From Aldersonia kunmingensis (lineage in GTDB: Bacteria > Actinomycetota > Actinomycetes > Mycobacteriales > Mycobacteriaceae): a stretch of 36,463 nt of DNA. The stretch is from contig NZ_LRRB01000024.1 in the NCBI RefSeq assembly GCF_001646865.1, positions 1 to 36,463 on the forward strand, in the 5' to 3' direction. Under the pieces are notes generated by a model, which saw only the letters and a list, made by a program, of their open reading frames with translations, had not been told where the DNA came from and ran no database searches. Within the stretch, counting starts at the first letter, position 1; every line of letters begins with the position of its first letter. Positions 1 through 8,255 of the stretch are shown here, one piece after another. The position numbers and the translations under genes are program-made.

Positions 1-108
1 GAGCAGCGGGTCGACGATGCGGCAATCGACCCCTCGACGAATGAGCTCGATTGCCGCGGTCAGCCCGATCGGTCCGGCTCCGGCGATCAGTACATCGGTG
101 TTGCCCAT
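1..108 (-). CDS. FAD-dependent oxidoreductase/monooxygenase, N-terminal part only
   Basis: The gene reads leftward off the window edge, so only its first 36 codons are visible. They begin MGNTDVLIAGAGPIGLTAAI. The GAGPIGL stretch is the GxGxxG dinucleotide-binding turn of a Rossmann fold, followed by an acidic-ended strand (CRIVD). This is how PHBH-type aromatic hydroxylases and related FAD monooxygenases begin. The ATG at 108-106 has a strong GAGGAGG ribosome site just upstream (bases 112-120 on the complement). Substrate and exact family cannot be given from the fragment. It diverges from the split-barrel gene at 239 across about 130 bp. Confidence 0.8.
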   Translation of the reverse strand, partial: MGNTDVLIAGAGPIGLTAAIELIRRGVDCRIVDPLL

Positions 109-226
109 CGAGGCCTCCTCGCAGCGCAATTTCCGCCAGTGATTATGCGCGTCGCCAGCGGCCCGCGTTCGTGCTTTCGAGGTGGTCGTGGTCTGGCGGA
201 GGGCGATCGGATCGGCAACAGCGATG

Positions 227-232
227 TACGGT
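227..232 (+). promoter_or_regulatory. -10 element TACGGT of a likely leaderless promoter
   Basis: TACGGT fits the actinobacterial TANNNT -10 pattern and is followed by exactly six bases and then the ATG at 239. That spacing would place the transcription start on the start codon. No Shine-Dalgarno sequence precedes this ATG. No convincing -35 is seen. Confidence 0.4.
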
Positions 233-238
233 CGAGCA

Positions 239-1060
239 ATGCCAGTCCTCGATCATGGTGATCCCGGCGACGGACCTACCCTCGCGCCGCCGCTCGAACC
301 CATCGCCGAACCCGCCCGGCCCAGCGCAGCCGAGGAGGCGCGCACGCTCGTAGCGGCGACCAACGTGGCCACCCTTGCCAGCCTGACCACAGCAGGCGAT
401 CCGTGGGCGTCCATGGTGACCTACGGCCTGCTCGATGGCTCGCCGGTCCTCTGCGTTTCGCACATGGCCGAGCACGGCCGCAACCTCGCCGCCGACCCGC
501 GCGCGAGCCTGTCCATTGGGACAGCCGAGCAACCCTCGGACCCGCTGGCCAGCGCCCGTATCACGCTCGCCGGCGTAATGGAGCGTCCCGAGGGCGACCG
601 ACTGGACGCGGCGCGCGCCGCGCACCTCGCTGGCGTGCCCGCGGCGAGTTCCTACATCGATTTCAGCGATTTCTCGTTGTGGGTGTTGCGCGTGGCCCGT
701 GTGCGCTGGGTCGGTGGGTACGGCCGGATGGACTCCGCCACTGCGGAGGATTACGCGGCCGCGGACCCGGACCCGGTGCGGCCGAATGCCGCCGAGGCGG
801 TCACTCACTTGAACGACGACCACGCCGATGCGCTGCTGAACATGGCTCGTGCGCTCGGCGGGTACTCCGACGCCACGACCGCGATCTGCACCGAGGCCGA
901 TCGGTACGGGCTCGACTTGCGGGTCCAGACACCGCGCGGAATGGCGTACACACGCGTGGGTTACGCGGAACGAATCGAGGAGGCCGGCGAACTGCGCATG
1001 GCCACCGTGGAATTGGCCCGCCGGTCCGCACTGCTGCTCGCTGAGCCGACCGGCTCGTAG
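239..1060 (+). CDS. Split-barrel flavin/haem-type protein with C-terminal DUF2470 domain (HugZ-like)
   Basis: This 273-residue protein has two parts. Residues about 25-160 resemble the pyridoxamine 5'-phosphate oxidase (PPOX) split barrel, with the typical [16 protein letters not shown] strand pattern. Residues about 180-265 match DUF2470, including the [15 protein letters not shown] helix. This architecture is that of the HugZ/haem-utilisation group and of many uncharacterised actinobacterial relatives, and a role in haem or flavin chemistry is inferred only from that. An upstream in-frame start exists at 182. The ATG at 239 is preferred because a TANNNT box lies six bases before it and the residues before it do not look like family sequence. 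The amidase follows after 67 bp on the same strand. Confidence 0.75.
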   Translation: MPVLDHGDPGDGPTLAPPLEPIAEPARPSAAEEARTLVAATNVATLASLTTAGDPWASMVTYGLLDGSPVLCVSHMAEHGRNLAADPRASLSIGTAEQPSDPLASARITLAGVMERPEGDRLDAARAAHLAGVPAASSYIDFSDFSLWVLRVARVRWVGGYGRMDSATAEDYAAADPDPVRPNAAEAVTHLNDDHADALLNMARALGGYSDATTAICTEADRYGLDLRVQTPRGMAYTRVGYAERIEEAGELRMATVELARRSALLLAEPTGS

Positions 1061-1127
1061 GGGCCAACGCGCGGACGAATAGCATGCTCCGCGTGACTTT
1101 TTCGCAGGAAGCTGGGGTTCTGAGGTA

Positions 1128-2615
1128 ATGAATCTCGACGAGTACATGGCCCACGACGCGGTCGGGCTGGCAGAACTGGCGGCTCGAGGCGAGGTGAAGC
1201 CCTTGGAATTGCTCGCGCTTGCGCGCCAACGCGCCGACGCCGTCAATCCGGCTCTCAATGCCATCGTCACCCGACTCGACAACGTGGCGGACGAACGCGC
1301 GACCGACCCGAATCTCGCCGGACCGCTCGCGGGTGTGCCCTTCCTGATCAAAGACCTCATGCAGGAGTACAAGGGATTTCCGACGTCGTGGGGCTCTCGG
1401 TCGCTCGCGAACAAGGTCGAGACCGAGCATTCGTTGTACACACAGCGACTGCTCGACGCCGGGTTGGTGATCTTCGGCAAGACGAACACGCCCGAGTTCG
1501 GTACCAAGCCGGTCACCGAGCCGGACCTCTGGGGCCCGGCGCACAATCCGTGGAACGTCGCCCACACCCCGGGCGGTTCCTCGGGCGGATCCGGCGCGGC
1601 GGTCGCGGCAGGCATCGTTCCCGCCGCAGGTGCCAACGACGGTGGCGGGTCCATCCGAATACCGGCCTCCTGCAACGGTCTCGTCGGGCTCAAGCCGAGT
1701 CGCGGTGTCATGCCTTACGGGCCACAGGGCGGCGAACCGATGCACGGTTTCGTTACGCAGGGCGTGGTGTCCCGGACGGTACGTGACAGCGCTGCGCTGT
1801 TCGATCTCCTCGTTGCCACCGACCCACGCGCCGGATTCAATGCTGCGCTCCCGAATTCTCCAGCGATGCAACGGCTCTCGATTCCAACGGGGCCATTGCG
1901 AATCGGTTTCAGCGCGGCGTCGACGATCAATCCGCAGCCGCATCCGGAGGCCGTCGCGGCCATGCACAACGCGGCGGAACTGCTGACCAAACTTGGCCAC
2001 AATGTCGAGGAGACCGCGCCGCCGTGCGATGGTGCGGCGCTCGGGCGAGACTTCCTGACCGTCTGGTTCGCCAACGTGGAGTACGAAGTCTCGCGGATCA
2101 AGCGCCGATCAGGCGTCCGCGACCGCGATTTCGAGGCGGACACGCTGGCGCTCGCCGAGCTCGGCCGCACGGCCGGCGTCTCGCCGATGCTGCAGGCCTT
2201 GGAGGCGCGCGGCAACCACATCCGGCAGCTCGCGGCGTTCCACCAACGGTATGACCTGCTGCTGACCCCGACCGTGGCCGGCCCGCCGCCGGTCATCGGT
2301 GCGCTGAGCACGCCGCGCTCGCTGGAGCTGATCGCACGATTGATCCGGAAGATCCGCGGCGGCAGGCTTATTGCGCTCGCCGGGATCATGGACGACATCG
2401 TCAGCGAGAACCTCGGCTGGGTTCCCTACACCCAGCTCGCCAATGTGACGGGGCGCCCGGCGATCAGCGTGCCCCTGCACTGGACCAACAACGGCCTGCC
2501 CATCGGCGTGCAGTTCGTCGGGCGACTTGGTTCCGATGTGTTGTTGCTGCGCCTGGCTGCTCAGCTCGAGCAGGCGCGGCCCTGGGGCAAGCGCTTCCCG
2601 GCGCCGGCCGCCTGA
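1128..2615 (+). CDS. Amidase (amidase-signature family)
   Basis: This 495-residue enzyme has the full amidase signature and hydrolyses an amide to acid and ammonia or amine. The expected Ser-cisSer-Lys triad is present: Lys75 in PFLIKD, Ser151 in the GGSSGGS loop, and Ser175 in [10 protein letters not shown], with Ser151 and Ser175 spaced as in fatty acid amide hydrolase. The length is usual for the family. The substrate cannot be read from sequence: GatA-type tRNA amidotransferase is unlikely because no gatB or gatC is nearby. A TAGCAT box at 1080-1085 could be its -10. The only ribosome sites are weak or poorly spaced. It converges on the hydrolase at 2672 with a perfect hairpin between them. 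Confidence 0.9.
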   Translation: MNLDEYMAHDAVGLAELAARGEVKPLELLALARQRADAVNPALNAIVTRLDNVADERATDPNLAGPLAGVPFLIKDLMQEYKGFPTSWGSRSLANKVETEHSLYTQRLLDAGLVIFGKTNTPEFGTKPVTEPDLWGPAHNPWNVAHTPGGSSGGSGAAVAAGIVPAAGANDGGGSIRIPASCNGLVGLKPSRGVMPYGPQGGEPMHGFVTQGVVSRTVRDSAALFDLLVATDPRAGFNAALPNSPAMQRLSIPTGPLRIGFSAASTINPQPHPEAVAAMHNAAELLTKLGHNVEETAPPCDGAALGRDFLTVWFANVEYEVSRIKRRSGVRDRDFEADTLALAELGRTAGVSPMLQALEARGNHIRQLAAFHQRYDLLLTPTVAGPPPVIGALSTPRSLELIARLIRKIRGGRLIALAGIMDDIVSENLGWVPYTQLANVTGRPAISVPLHWTNNGLPIGVQFVGRLGSDVLLLRLAAQLEQARPWGKRFPAPAA

Positions 2616-2630
2616 TCGCGAAACGCCGGC

Positions 2631-2661
2631 ATCGGCGTCCAGCGCAAGGCTGGACGCCGAT
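2631..2661. terminator. Perfect 13-bp hairpin between convergent genes
   Basis: ATCGGCGTCCAGC, a 5-base loop, then its exact complement. It lies 16 bp after the amidase stop and 10 bp beyond the stop of the opposing hydrolase gene, so it can serve both strands. There is no strong T-tract, which is usual for actinobacterial terminators. Confidence 0.75.
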
Positions 2662-2671
2662 ACCGTCTCAT

Positions 2672-3436
2672 TCAGACCGACGTCGTGTCGACGGCCCGGC
2701 CGAGGTGATGGGCAAAGAACCGGCCTGAGTTTCCGCGCTCGTAATCGGGCATCTGGTTGTTGTACCTGCCCGGGTGCGCGTGCATCGTCTTGTCCTTCGA
2801 GGCGAAGGCGTCGTACAAGGCGACGGCCGCAGCATGGTCGATTTCGTCCGCGTCCCACGGGATCCGGTACTCGACGGGAACGGTGACCTTTCGTGCCGCC
2901 CCGATCAACGCGTCGTCCACGAAAACCGCACCGAGGCTCAGGGCAGCGATCCGAGGCTCGACCGCGGCCAACATGAGCCCGGTGACGACGCCGAGCATGA
3001 CGCCGCCGTAGCCGATCGGCGCTTCGGAGCCGATCTCGGGCAACGCCCGCAGGGCGTCCAGCGTCGCCTGCCATTCCGGCACTGCGCGACCAGCCAGTGA
3101 CATGTTGTAGTCGATGACGATCGGGGCGATCGGTTCACCTGCTGCCAGGGCCTGATGGATCGCGTCGGTCCATCGTTGATCCTGCGGGGTTCGCGGCCGG
3201 TCACCATGTCCGGGCGCGTCGATGGCGGCGACGGTGAACCCATGGGTGGCCACGCTGTGGAGTGCACCGGCTACCAGCCCTGGAGCCTTTTTGTGCATGC
3301 CGCCGGAATGCCCGGACAGCAGCAGCGGTGCGCCGATGTTCCCGGATGTGGGAGACCAGAGCACGCCGGTGATCTCCCCCAGGATGAAGTCACGTTCGAT
3401 GACACCGTTCGACTCTGTCTCAGAGATGAAGTGCAT
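2672..3436 (-). CDS. Alpha/beta-hydrolase-fold protein lacking the nucleophile serine
   Basis: This 254-residue protein has the layout of a small esterase or dienelactone-hydrolase-like enzyme: a GHSGG oxyanion-type strand at about 42-46, a DAPGHGDR turn at 73-80 and an acidic IPWDADE segment near 195. At the nucleophile elbow, where the family has G-x-S-x-G, the sequence is GVMLG with Met147, coded by an unambiguous ATG at 2998-2996. The region where a catalytic His is expected reads MHAHPGRY. A standard Ser-His-Asp reaction therefore looks unlikely; a binding or scaffold role, or a different chemistry, is possible. The ATG at 3436 has AAAGG about 8 bases upstream. It stands alone on its strand, downstream of the fadE terminator. 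Confidence 0.7.
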   Translation of the reverse strand: MHFISETESNGVIERDFILGEITGVLWSPTSGNIGAPLLLSGHSGGMHKKAPGLVAGALHSVATHGFTVAAIDAPGHGDRPRTPQDQRWTDAIHQALAAGEPIAPIVIDYNMSLAGRAVPEWQATLDALRALPEIGSEAPIGYGGVMLGVVTGLMLAAVEPRIAALSLGAVFVDDALIGAARKVTVPVEYRIPWDADEIDHAAAVALYDAFASKDKTMHAHPGRYNNQMPDYERGNSGRFFAHHLGRAVDTTSV

Positions 3437-3482
3437 GGTGTTGCCTTTCGGGATTGCCTTATTCAGGCGCTCCCGGCGACAC

Positions 3483-3542
3483 CTACGTCAACCGCCCGAC
3501 CGTGGACACGAGTGGGAGCACCCACATGGTTGTTGCGTTCAC
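3483..3542 (-). CDS. Possible 19-residue leader peptide or small ORF
   Basis: A GTG at 3542-3540 is preceded by a near-ideal Shine-Dalgarno GAGGAGG (complement of 3551-3557) with 8 bases of spacing. It opens a 19-codon frame (NATTMWVLPLVSTVGRLT after the start) that ends at TAG 3485-3483, 46 bases before the hydrolase start. The peptide is hydrophobic in the middle. The ribosome site is the only strong evidence, so it may be a leader peptide, the decayed start of a gene, or chance. Confidence 0.3.
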   Translation of the reverse strand: MNATTMWVLPLVSTVGRLT

Positions 3543-3647
3543 GGGTCTCACCTCCTCGCGTGCTGTCACGGTCTCGCGGACGCTATCAACCCGAACCGAA
3601 TCCCGTCCAACCAATTTCTTCGATTCGGTCCGCACCGGAACGCAGAA

Positions 3648-3682
3648 GGGCCGCCGCGGCGCGAGAAGCGCTGCGGCGGCCC
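3648..3682 (-). terminator. Hairpin terminator after the fadE pair
   Basis: GGGCCGCCGC pairs with GCGGCGGCCC, then one G/T position, then GCGC with GCGC around a GAGAA loop. The hairpin begins about 20 bases beyond the stop of the second acyl-CoA dehydrogenase gene, in its direction of transcription, and is followed on that strand by TTCTG. Confidence 0.7.
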
Positions 3683-3702
3683 ATCCGTTCAGCCGACTGA
3701 GA

Positions 3703-4851
3703 TCAGCCTTGCGCCAGCTTGGCGTAACGAGCGACATGGCTGTCGCTCGTCCCGAACTCGTAGTCGATCGCGGTCAGCCGCTTGAAGTAGTGGCCGATCG
3801 CGAGTTCCTCGGTCATACCCATGCCGCCGTGCAACTGCACCGCGTTCTGGCCGATGAAGCGCGCCGCGCGCGAGATTGTCACCTTGGCAGCTGAGGCGGC
3901 GCGGGCACGATCGGCCGGAGCGGCATCGAGTTTCAGCGTCGCGAGGTACTGCGCCGAGATCGCCTGCTCGAGCTCCATGTACATGTCGACCATGCGGTGC
4001 TGCAGCGCCTGGAAGCTACCGATCGCCTGGCCGAACTGCTGCCGCTGCTTGGTGTACTCGACGGTGTCGTTCAACACCTTCCGCATGAGGCCGACGGCCT
4101 CGGCGGAGACTGCGGCAATGGCTTCGTCGATGGTCGCTTCGATCGACTCCCACGCGCCGCCCTCGGCACCGAGCAGCGCGTCGGCGGGTAGCCGAAGGCC
4201 GGTGATGGTGAGGTCCGAGGCACGCCGGTCGTCGATCGTCCGGTAGTGCTTGGCCTCGACACCCGCGGGCGGGTTCGCCGGGTCGAACTCGACCAGGAAC
4301 AGCGAGATGCCCTCGGTGTCACGACGATCCCCTGCAGTACGCGCGCTGATGATCAGGTGCGACGCGATCGGCGCACTGCTCACGACAATCTTGGCGCCGT
4401 CGAGCACCCACTCGTCTCCGTCGCGGCGCGCGGTGGTGCTGACATCGTTGAGCGAGCTGCCGGACTTCGGTTCGAGCGCGGCGAAACCGATGATCGCCTC
4501 ACCGCCAACCACAGATTCGAGCAGCGCCTGGGCACGATCGCCACCGGCGCGCTGCAACAGCCCGCCGCCGATCACGACGGTGTCGACGTAGGGCTCGATG
4601 ACGAGCGCGGCGCCGAGCTGCTCGGCGACGATCATGGTCTCGACCGGTCCGCCACCTATGCCACCGACGCTTTCCGGCAGAGCGGCACCGAGGATGCCGA
4701 GATCCTCGGCGAAGCCGCGCCAGACCTCGGGCGCAATACCCGCACCGGTCTTCGCGATCGTCCGGCTCTTGGTCAGGTCGTAGCGGGTGGAGAGGTAGCC
4801 GGCCACGGCGTCACGGAGCAGTTCCTGCTCCTTGGTCATGCTGAAGTCCAT
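3703..4851 (-). CDS. Acyl-CoA dehydrogenase, probable partner subunit of a FadE pair
   Basis: This 382-residue FAD-dependent acyl-CoA dehydrogenase should act with the upstream FadE. It has the N-terminal helical domain, the middle beta domain and a C-terminal helical domain ending in a QLHGGMGMTEELAIGHYFKR-type motif. Its ATG at 4851-4849 shares one base with the TGA of the preceding gene (TGATG), so the two are translationally coupled. Side-by-side FadE pairs of unequal size are typical of the alpha2-beta2 dehydrogenases known from mycobacterial steroid side-chain catabolism, and this pair fits that plan. The substrate is not established. A terminator hairpin follows. Confidence 0.85.
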   Translation of the reverse strand: MDFSMTKEQELLRDAVAGYLSTRYDLTKSRTIAKTGAGIAPEVWRGFAEDLGILGAALPESVGGIGGGPVETMIVAEQLGAALVIEPYVDTVVIGGGLLQRAGGDRAQALLESVVGGEAIIGFAALEPKSGSSLNDVSTTARRDGDEWVLDGAKIVVSSAPIASHLIISARTAGDRRDTEGISLFLVEFDPANPPAGVEAKHYRTIDDRRASDLTITGLRLPADALLGAEGGAWESIEATIDEAIAAVSAEAVGLMRKVLNDTVEYTKQRQQFGQAIGSFQALQHRMVDMYMELEQAISAQYLATLKLDAAPADRARAASAAKVTISRAARFIGQNAVQLHGGMGMTEELAIGHYFKRLTAIDYEFGTSDSHVARYAKLAQG

Positions 4852-6083
4852 CAGAGCCCCAATGCTGCTTTGGCGAGAATGTTGCGCTGGATTTCGTTAC
4901 TACCGGCGTAGATGGAACCGGCGCGGTCGTTGAAGTAGCGCAGCGGCGCCACGGCCTGCCAGTCCTCTCCGGAGACGTAACCGTCGGCGGGAGCAATGAA
5001 TTCGGACAGCGGGCCACCAGGCTTGGTGGCATGCGGCTGGTAGGCGCGCCCGCGCGCTCCTGCGGCTTCGAGGGCCAGCTCGGTGAGCTTCTGGCTCAGC
5101 TCGGTGCCGAGAACTTTGAGCATCGACGACGCCGGGCCCGGGTTCTTGCCCGCCTTGATCAGCGCGAGCGTGCGGTACTCGAGAATCTCGAGCACCTCGG
5201 CACGGATCTGCAGTTCGGCGAGCTTCGCCGAGAACGCCGGATCCTCGATCAGCGGACGTCCATCCGGACCGGTCTGCTCGGCGGCCTCGTTGCCGATCGA
5301 TTCGGCCAGAACCTGCAGCGCGGGTGCCACGGCGCCGCCGCCGCGCTCGAAGATCAGCAGGTACTTCGCCACGCTCCAGCCGTCGTCGATCCGGCCGAGC
5401 ACGTTTGCCTTGGGCACGCGCACGTTGTCGAAGAAGACCTGGTTCTGCACCTCCTCGCCGGAGGTCATAACCAGCGGGCGCACCTCGATGCCCGGGGTGT
5501 TCATGTCCATCAGCAGGAACGTGATGCCCTGCTGCTTGCGACCCTCCTTCGAGGTGCGCACCAAGCAGAAGATCCAGTTCGCTTCGGTCGCGTGCGTGGT
5601 CCAGATCTTGCTGCCGTTGCACACGAGATCGTCGCCGTCCTCGACGGCAGCCATCGTCAGCGACGCCAGGTCCGAGCCCGCCTCCGGCTCGGAGTAGCCC
5701 TGGCAGAAGAAGACCTCACCGGTCAGGATGCGCGGGAGGAAGAACTCCTTCTGCTCCGGCGTACCGAACGCGATGATCGCGTAGGCCACCATGCGAATGC
5801 CCATCGGCGACAGGTTCGGTGCCCCGGCCAGGATCGATTCGCGGCTGAAGATGTAGTGCTGCGTCTGACTCCAGTCACAGCCACCGTGCTCGACCGGCCA
5901 TGCCGGTGCTGCCCAGCCACGCTCGCGCAGGATCTCCTGCCACTTCATGCTGGCTTCGTGATCGGAATAGACGCTCGTCGCCAGTCGACCGGCGGCGCGC
6001 AGATCGGGTGTGAGCTTCTCGTCCATGAAGGCTCGCACCTCGTCACGGAAGGCCAGTTCGGCCTCTGACCACTGTAAATCCAT
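4851..6083 (-). CDS. Acyl-CoA dehydrogenase, probable catalytic subunit of a FadE pair
   Basis: This 410-residue acyl-CoA dehydrogenase should introduce the alpha-beta double bond into an acyl-CoA. The flavin/substrate motif CQGYSEPEAGSDLAS is at 127-141 and the C-terminus is the usual YAGSNEIQRNILAKAALGL. The E376-type base of MCAD is replaced (YAG). Glu246 in LIFERGGG lies where the alternative catalytic glutamate sits in heterotetrameric mycobacterial FadE proteins (near residue 247), so I assign it as the likely base. The ATG at 6083 is preceded by AAGGGG. It is first in a two-gene operon divergent from the TetR gene at 6202, with overlapping promoters. Confidence 0.88.
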   Translation of the reverse strand: MDLQWSEAELAFRDEVRAFMDEKLTPDLRAAGRLATSVYSDHEASMKWQEILRERGWAAPAWPVEHGGCDWSQTQHYIFSRESILAGAPNLSPMGIRMVAYAIIAFGTPEQKEFFLPRILTGEVFFCQGYSEPEAGSDLASLTMAAVEDGDDLVCNGSKIWTTHATEANWIFCLVRTSKEGRKQQGITFLLMDMNTPGIEVRPLVMTSGEEVQNQVFFDNVRVPKANVLGRIDDGWSVAKYLLIFERGGGAVAPALQVLAESIGNEAAEQTGPDGRPLIEDPAFSAKLAELQIRAEVLEILEYRTLALIKAGKNPGPASSMLKVLGTELSQKLTELALEAAGARGRAYQPHATKPGGPLSEFIAPADGYVSGEDWQAVAPLRYFNDRAGSIYAGSNEIQRNILAKAALGL

Positions 6084-6166
6084 TTACGCCCCTTGGTATC
6101 TGGCGGTAGCTGAGCCGGGCCCGCATGCGCCGCGATCGGATTGCGGATCGACGGCGGCGACACCGG

Positions 6167-6195
6167 TTGACCGGACAACTTATGCGAGACAGAAT
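6167..6195 (+). promoter_or_regulatory. Leaderless promoter of the QsdR-type TetR gene
   Basis: -35 TTGACC at 6167-6172, a 17-bp spacer, and -10 CAGAAT at 6190-6195. Six bases later comes the GTG start at 6202, so the transcript probably begins at the start codon. No ribosome site is present. Confidence 0.6.
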
Positions 6196-6208
6196 GTACT
6201 TGTGTCTC
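6186..6208. promoter_or_regulatory. Inverted-repeat operator between fadE pair and TetR gene
   Basis: Arms GAGACA (6186-6191) and TGTCTC (6203-6208) flank an 11-base centre that is itself partly symmetric. The site covers the -10 boxes of both divergent promoters. It is the natural binding site for the adjacent TetR-family protein, giving joint repression and autoregulation. This is inferred from position and symmetry. Confidence 0.6.
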
Positions 6209-6221
6209 ACAGCGTCGTCAA
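6193..6221 (-). promoter_or_regulatory. Promoter of the acyl-CoA dehydrogenase pair
   Basis: Reading leftward: -35 TTGACG (6221-6216), a 17-bp spacer, and -10 TACATT (6198-6193). This gives a leader of about 100 bases before the ATG at 6083. It overlaps the TetR gene promoter and the operator. Confidence 0.55.
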
Positions 6222-6846
6222 CAACGAGGACGGGCAGGTCCGTGCACCCTCGCGCAGGTCGGCGCCCACTTCCACCCCGGCGACGCGCAACGACGTCATC
6301 GACCTCGCCCATCGCTGGTTCCTCGAAGGCCGTCGCGTCGATGCGCAACAGCTCGCGCGCGAGCTCGGCATTGGACGAGCCACGCTCTACCGCTGGTGGA
6401 CGAGTCGTGACGTCATCGTCGGCGAAGTCATCTGGCGGATCTTCCTCGACGCAATCGGCCGAGTCGAGAAGCGAAGCTCCGGCACCCCGTCCGAGCGTTT
6501 CGTTGCGAATTTCGGGCGGGTCGCCGACACCGTGCGCACCTACCAGCCACTCGCCGGCTTCGTCGCCGACGACCCCGAATACGCCCTGCGTGTGGTCACG
6601 TCCCGGCACAGCATCGTGCAACAGCGTTTGACCGACTGGACCGCACTACAACTGCGGCAGATTCCCGAGCTCGCGGATCGCGCGGACCTCGATGATCTGG
6701 CCTACACGCTGGTACGCGTCGGTGAGTCGTTCCTGTGGAGCGACATGATCACCGGAGATCCACCGCAACCCGGCAAGGCAACCGCGATGGTTGGGCTCCT
6801 GATTTCGGGCGCGGTCGCGAACAGCGGCAAGCGTCAGAACACGTAG
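6202..6846 (+). CDS. TetR-family regulator, QsdR type
   Basis: This 214-residue protein has an N-terminal helix-turn-helix (residues about 35-75: the RRVDAQQLARELGIGRATLY segment and then RWW) and a ligand-binding domain like that of QsdR-family TetR proteins. It lies divergent from the two acyl-CoA dehydrogenase genes and is their likely repressor, probably released by a CoA thioester or fatty acid; the ligand is inference. The open frame extends upstream to 6010, but the GTG at 6202 is chosen because a -35/-10 pair is positioned to start transcription exactly there. The 3' end overlaps the convergent EthD-like gene by 13 bases. Confidence 0.85.
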   Translation: MSHSVVNNEDGQVRAPSRRSAPTSTPATRNDVIDLAHRWFLEGRRVDAQQLARELGIGRATLYRWWTSRDVIVGEVIWRIFLDAIGRVEKRSSGTPSERFVANFGRVADTVRTYQPLAGFVADDPEYALRVVTSRHSIVQQRLTDWTALQLRQIPELADRADLDDLAYTLVRVGESFLWSDMITGDPPQPGKATAMVGLLISGAVANSGKRQNT

Positions 6847-7514
6847 CAGCTCGTCGGGATCACGTCGATATTCCGGTCCGCACCGAACTTCTCGATCGAG
6901 TCGGTCATCATGGTCAGCCGCCGAGCCAGTTCGGCGTTGTCCCCGGCCGAGCCGTAGAAGGCATGCGGGTCCTGCAGCGCCGCCATCGGAAAGTGCTCCT
7001 CGACGATTCCGTCGACCGGCGGGGCACTCGCCGTGCATGCCCGGGTGACGACGTTCTGGATGTAGCCGAATGTCCCTTGCACGTCGATGGCGACCTGCGT
7101 GTGATCGCCCTGCCACCGGCGTAGCCACTCGTCCTGTTCGAGTTCGGCCGGCCGACGCAGGAGCGCGATATTCGTGAGCGCATCGGCGCGCTCGCCACGC
7201 GGAGTCTGTGGTGGGGCCAGGGCGATCGTCTCGCTCACCTCGTAACCGGCGACCCGCTCGGACAACGCTTCGAGTTCGGCGCCGACCGCAGCCGCTGCGC
7301 CGGCGGACTCCGACCACACCGACACCACCGCCGACACAGGGGCGTCGAACGTCGAGAGTCGCAGCATCGCGTCGGCGACCGCCGCGTCGGTGACATTGAG
7401 TTGGATCCGCTCGATGCCTGGCGATGACGCCAGTGCCGTGAGCCGGACGCGCAACCGGTCATTCCAGTCGGTCTCGCTGCCCGTGGCCCACAGCAGGAAC
7501 ATCGATTTCGTCAC
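6834..7514 (-). CDS. EthD-domain-like protein
   Basis: This 226-residue protein matches the EthD-like family (ferredoxin-like alpha/beta barrels of dimeric type). The clearest part is the segment LEQDEWLRRWQGDHTQVA followed by GTFGYIQN, which carries the W-x-x-x-H core typical of these proteins. EthD-like proteins often sit beside oxidative degradation genes, but their biochemical role is generally unknown. The GTG at 7514 is chosen because GGAG lies five bases upstream; an ATG four codons later (7502) and one upstream at 7562 are alternatives. Its stop overlaps the end of the convergent TetR gene. Confidence 0.7.
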   Translation of the reverse strand: MTKSMFLLWATGSETDWNDRLRVRLTALASSPGIERIQLNVTDAAVADAMLRLSTFDAPVSAVVSVWSESAGAAAAVGAELEALSERVAGYEVSETIALAPPQTPRGERADALTNIALLRRPAELEQDEWLRRWQGDHTQVAIDVQGTFGYIQNVVTRACTASAPPVDGIVEEHFPMAALQDPHAFYGSAGDNAELARRLTMMTDSIEKFGADRNIDVIPTSCYVF

Positions 7515-7634
7515 TTGCACTCCATGCGGTCGTCGGCGGTCAAACGATGCGAGCGTAGCCATTACCGGGGCTGCGCAGCGCCTCCGATGTGAAACCGAGA
7601 CCAGCGGGCACCGCATATTGAGTCCCCGCGCGGA

Positions 7635-7640
7635 TACCCT
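7635..7640 (+). promoter_or_regulatory. -10 element TACCCT of a likely leaderless promoter
   Basis: TACCCT fits TANNNT and stands seven bases before the ATG at 7648, which has no ribosome site. No clear -35 is visible. Confidence 0.4.
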
Positions 7641-7647
7641 CACGTCC

Positions 7648-8139
7648 ATGGCCGAGAACCGCTACGAGGTCGAAGCCGAACTGAACAAGTCGATCGCGCT
7701 GGTGCTGCTGCGATCGTGCCCGATTGCCCGGATCGCCTACACCGGACTCGACGGAGCGCCCCGGGTGATTCCGGTCGGGTTCCTGTGGACCGACCGGACA
7801 CTCGATTTCTGGACTGCCCCGACATCGGCCAAAGTTGCGGCGCTCGAATCCGATCCGCGCGTCGCGATCACCATCGACACGACGACACAACCGCCGCGAG
7901 CGCTGCTGATCCGCGGTGTCGCCACCCTCACAACGATGCCCGGCGTGCCGGACGAATACGTCGCGGCGAGCATGAAGGGCATCCCCGATAGCGGTCGTGC
8001 CGAGTTCACCTCGCAGGTGCGGGACCTCTACGACGAGATGACCTGCGTATCGATCCTGCCCATGTGGGCGAAGTTGCTCGACTTCGAGACCGTGATCCCC
8101 AGTGCCGTAGCCGAATTGGTTCGCAATAAGACCAGATGA
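7648..8139 (+). CDS. Pyridoxamine 5'-phosphate oxidase-like (split-barrel) protein
   Basis: This 163-residue protein has the single split-barrel fold of PPOX-related proteins: PIARIAYTGLDGAPRVIPVGFLW is the first pair of strands and DPRVAITIDTTTQPPRALLIRG the next. Members bind FMN, F420 or haem. Which cofactor applies here, and what is reduced, is not evident. The open frame continues upstream to 7390, but the family sequence begins at MAENRYEV, and a TANNNT box stands seven bases before that ATG, supporting a leaderless start. It diverges from the EthD-like gene across 133 bp. Confidence 0.78.
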   Translation: MAENRYEVEAELNKSIALVLLRSCPIARIAYTGLDGAPRVIPVGFLWTDRTLDFWTAPTSAKVAALESDPRVAITIDTTTQPPRALLIRGVATLTTMPGVPDEYVAASMKGIPDSGRAEFTSQVRDLYDEMTCVSILPMWAKLLDFETVIPSAVAELVRNKTR

Positions 8140-8229
8140 CCAATTCGCAAGTATCGCGAACCTTTCGAAATTGAGGTCACAATTCAATGAAACACTGGTC
8201 AATAGTCGGCGTTTCACCCCGCAATGATT

Positions 8230-8248
8230 GGTAGTTGGTCACTACCGT
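8230..8248. promoter_or_regulatory. Palindrome overlapping the -10 box of the DUF218 gene
   Basis: GGTAGT (8230-8235) and ACTACC (8241-8246) are exact complements around a 5-base centre. The right arm overlaps TACCGT (8243-8248), a TANNNT box seven bases before the ATG at 8256. The arrangement suggests a repressor site on a leaderless promoter. The surrounding 8140-8255 is noticeably richer in A+T than its neighbours. Confidence 0.4.
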
Positions 8249-8255
8249 CGACCGA

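Noticed and set aside
143-1711. 522-residue open frame on the minus strand opposite the split-barrel and amidase genes
   Set aside because: It is rich in Arg, Ser and Gly without domain features and is a high-GC shadow of two well-supported plus-strand genes.
2672-3436. Calling this protein an active esterase
   Set aside because: The G-x-S-x-G nucleophile is replaced by methionine, so only the fold is supported.
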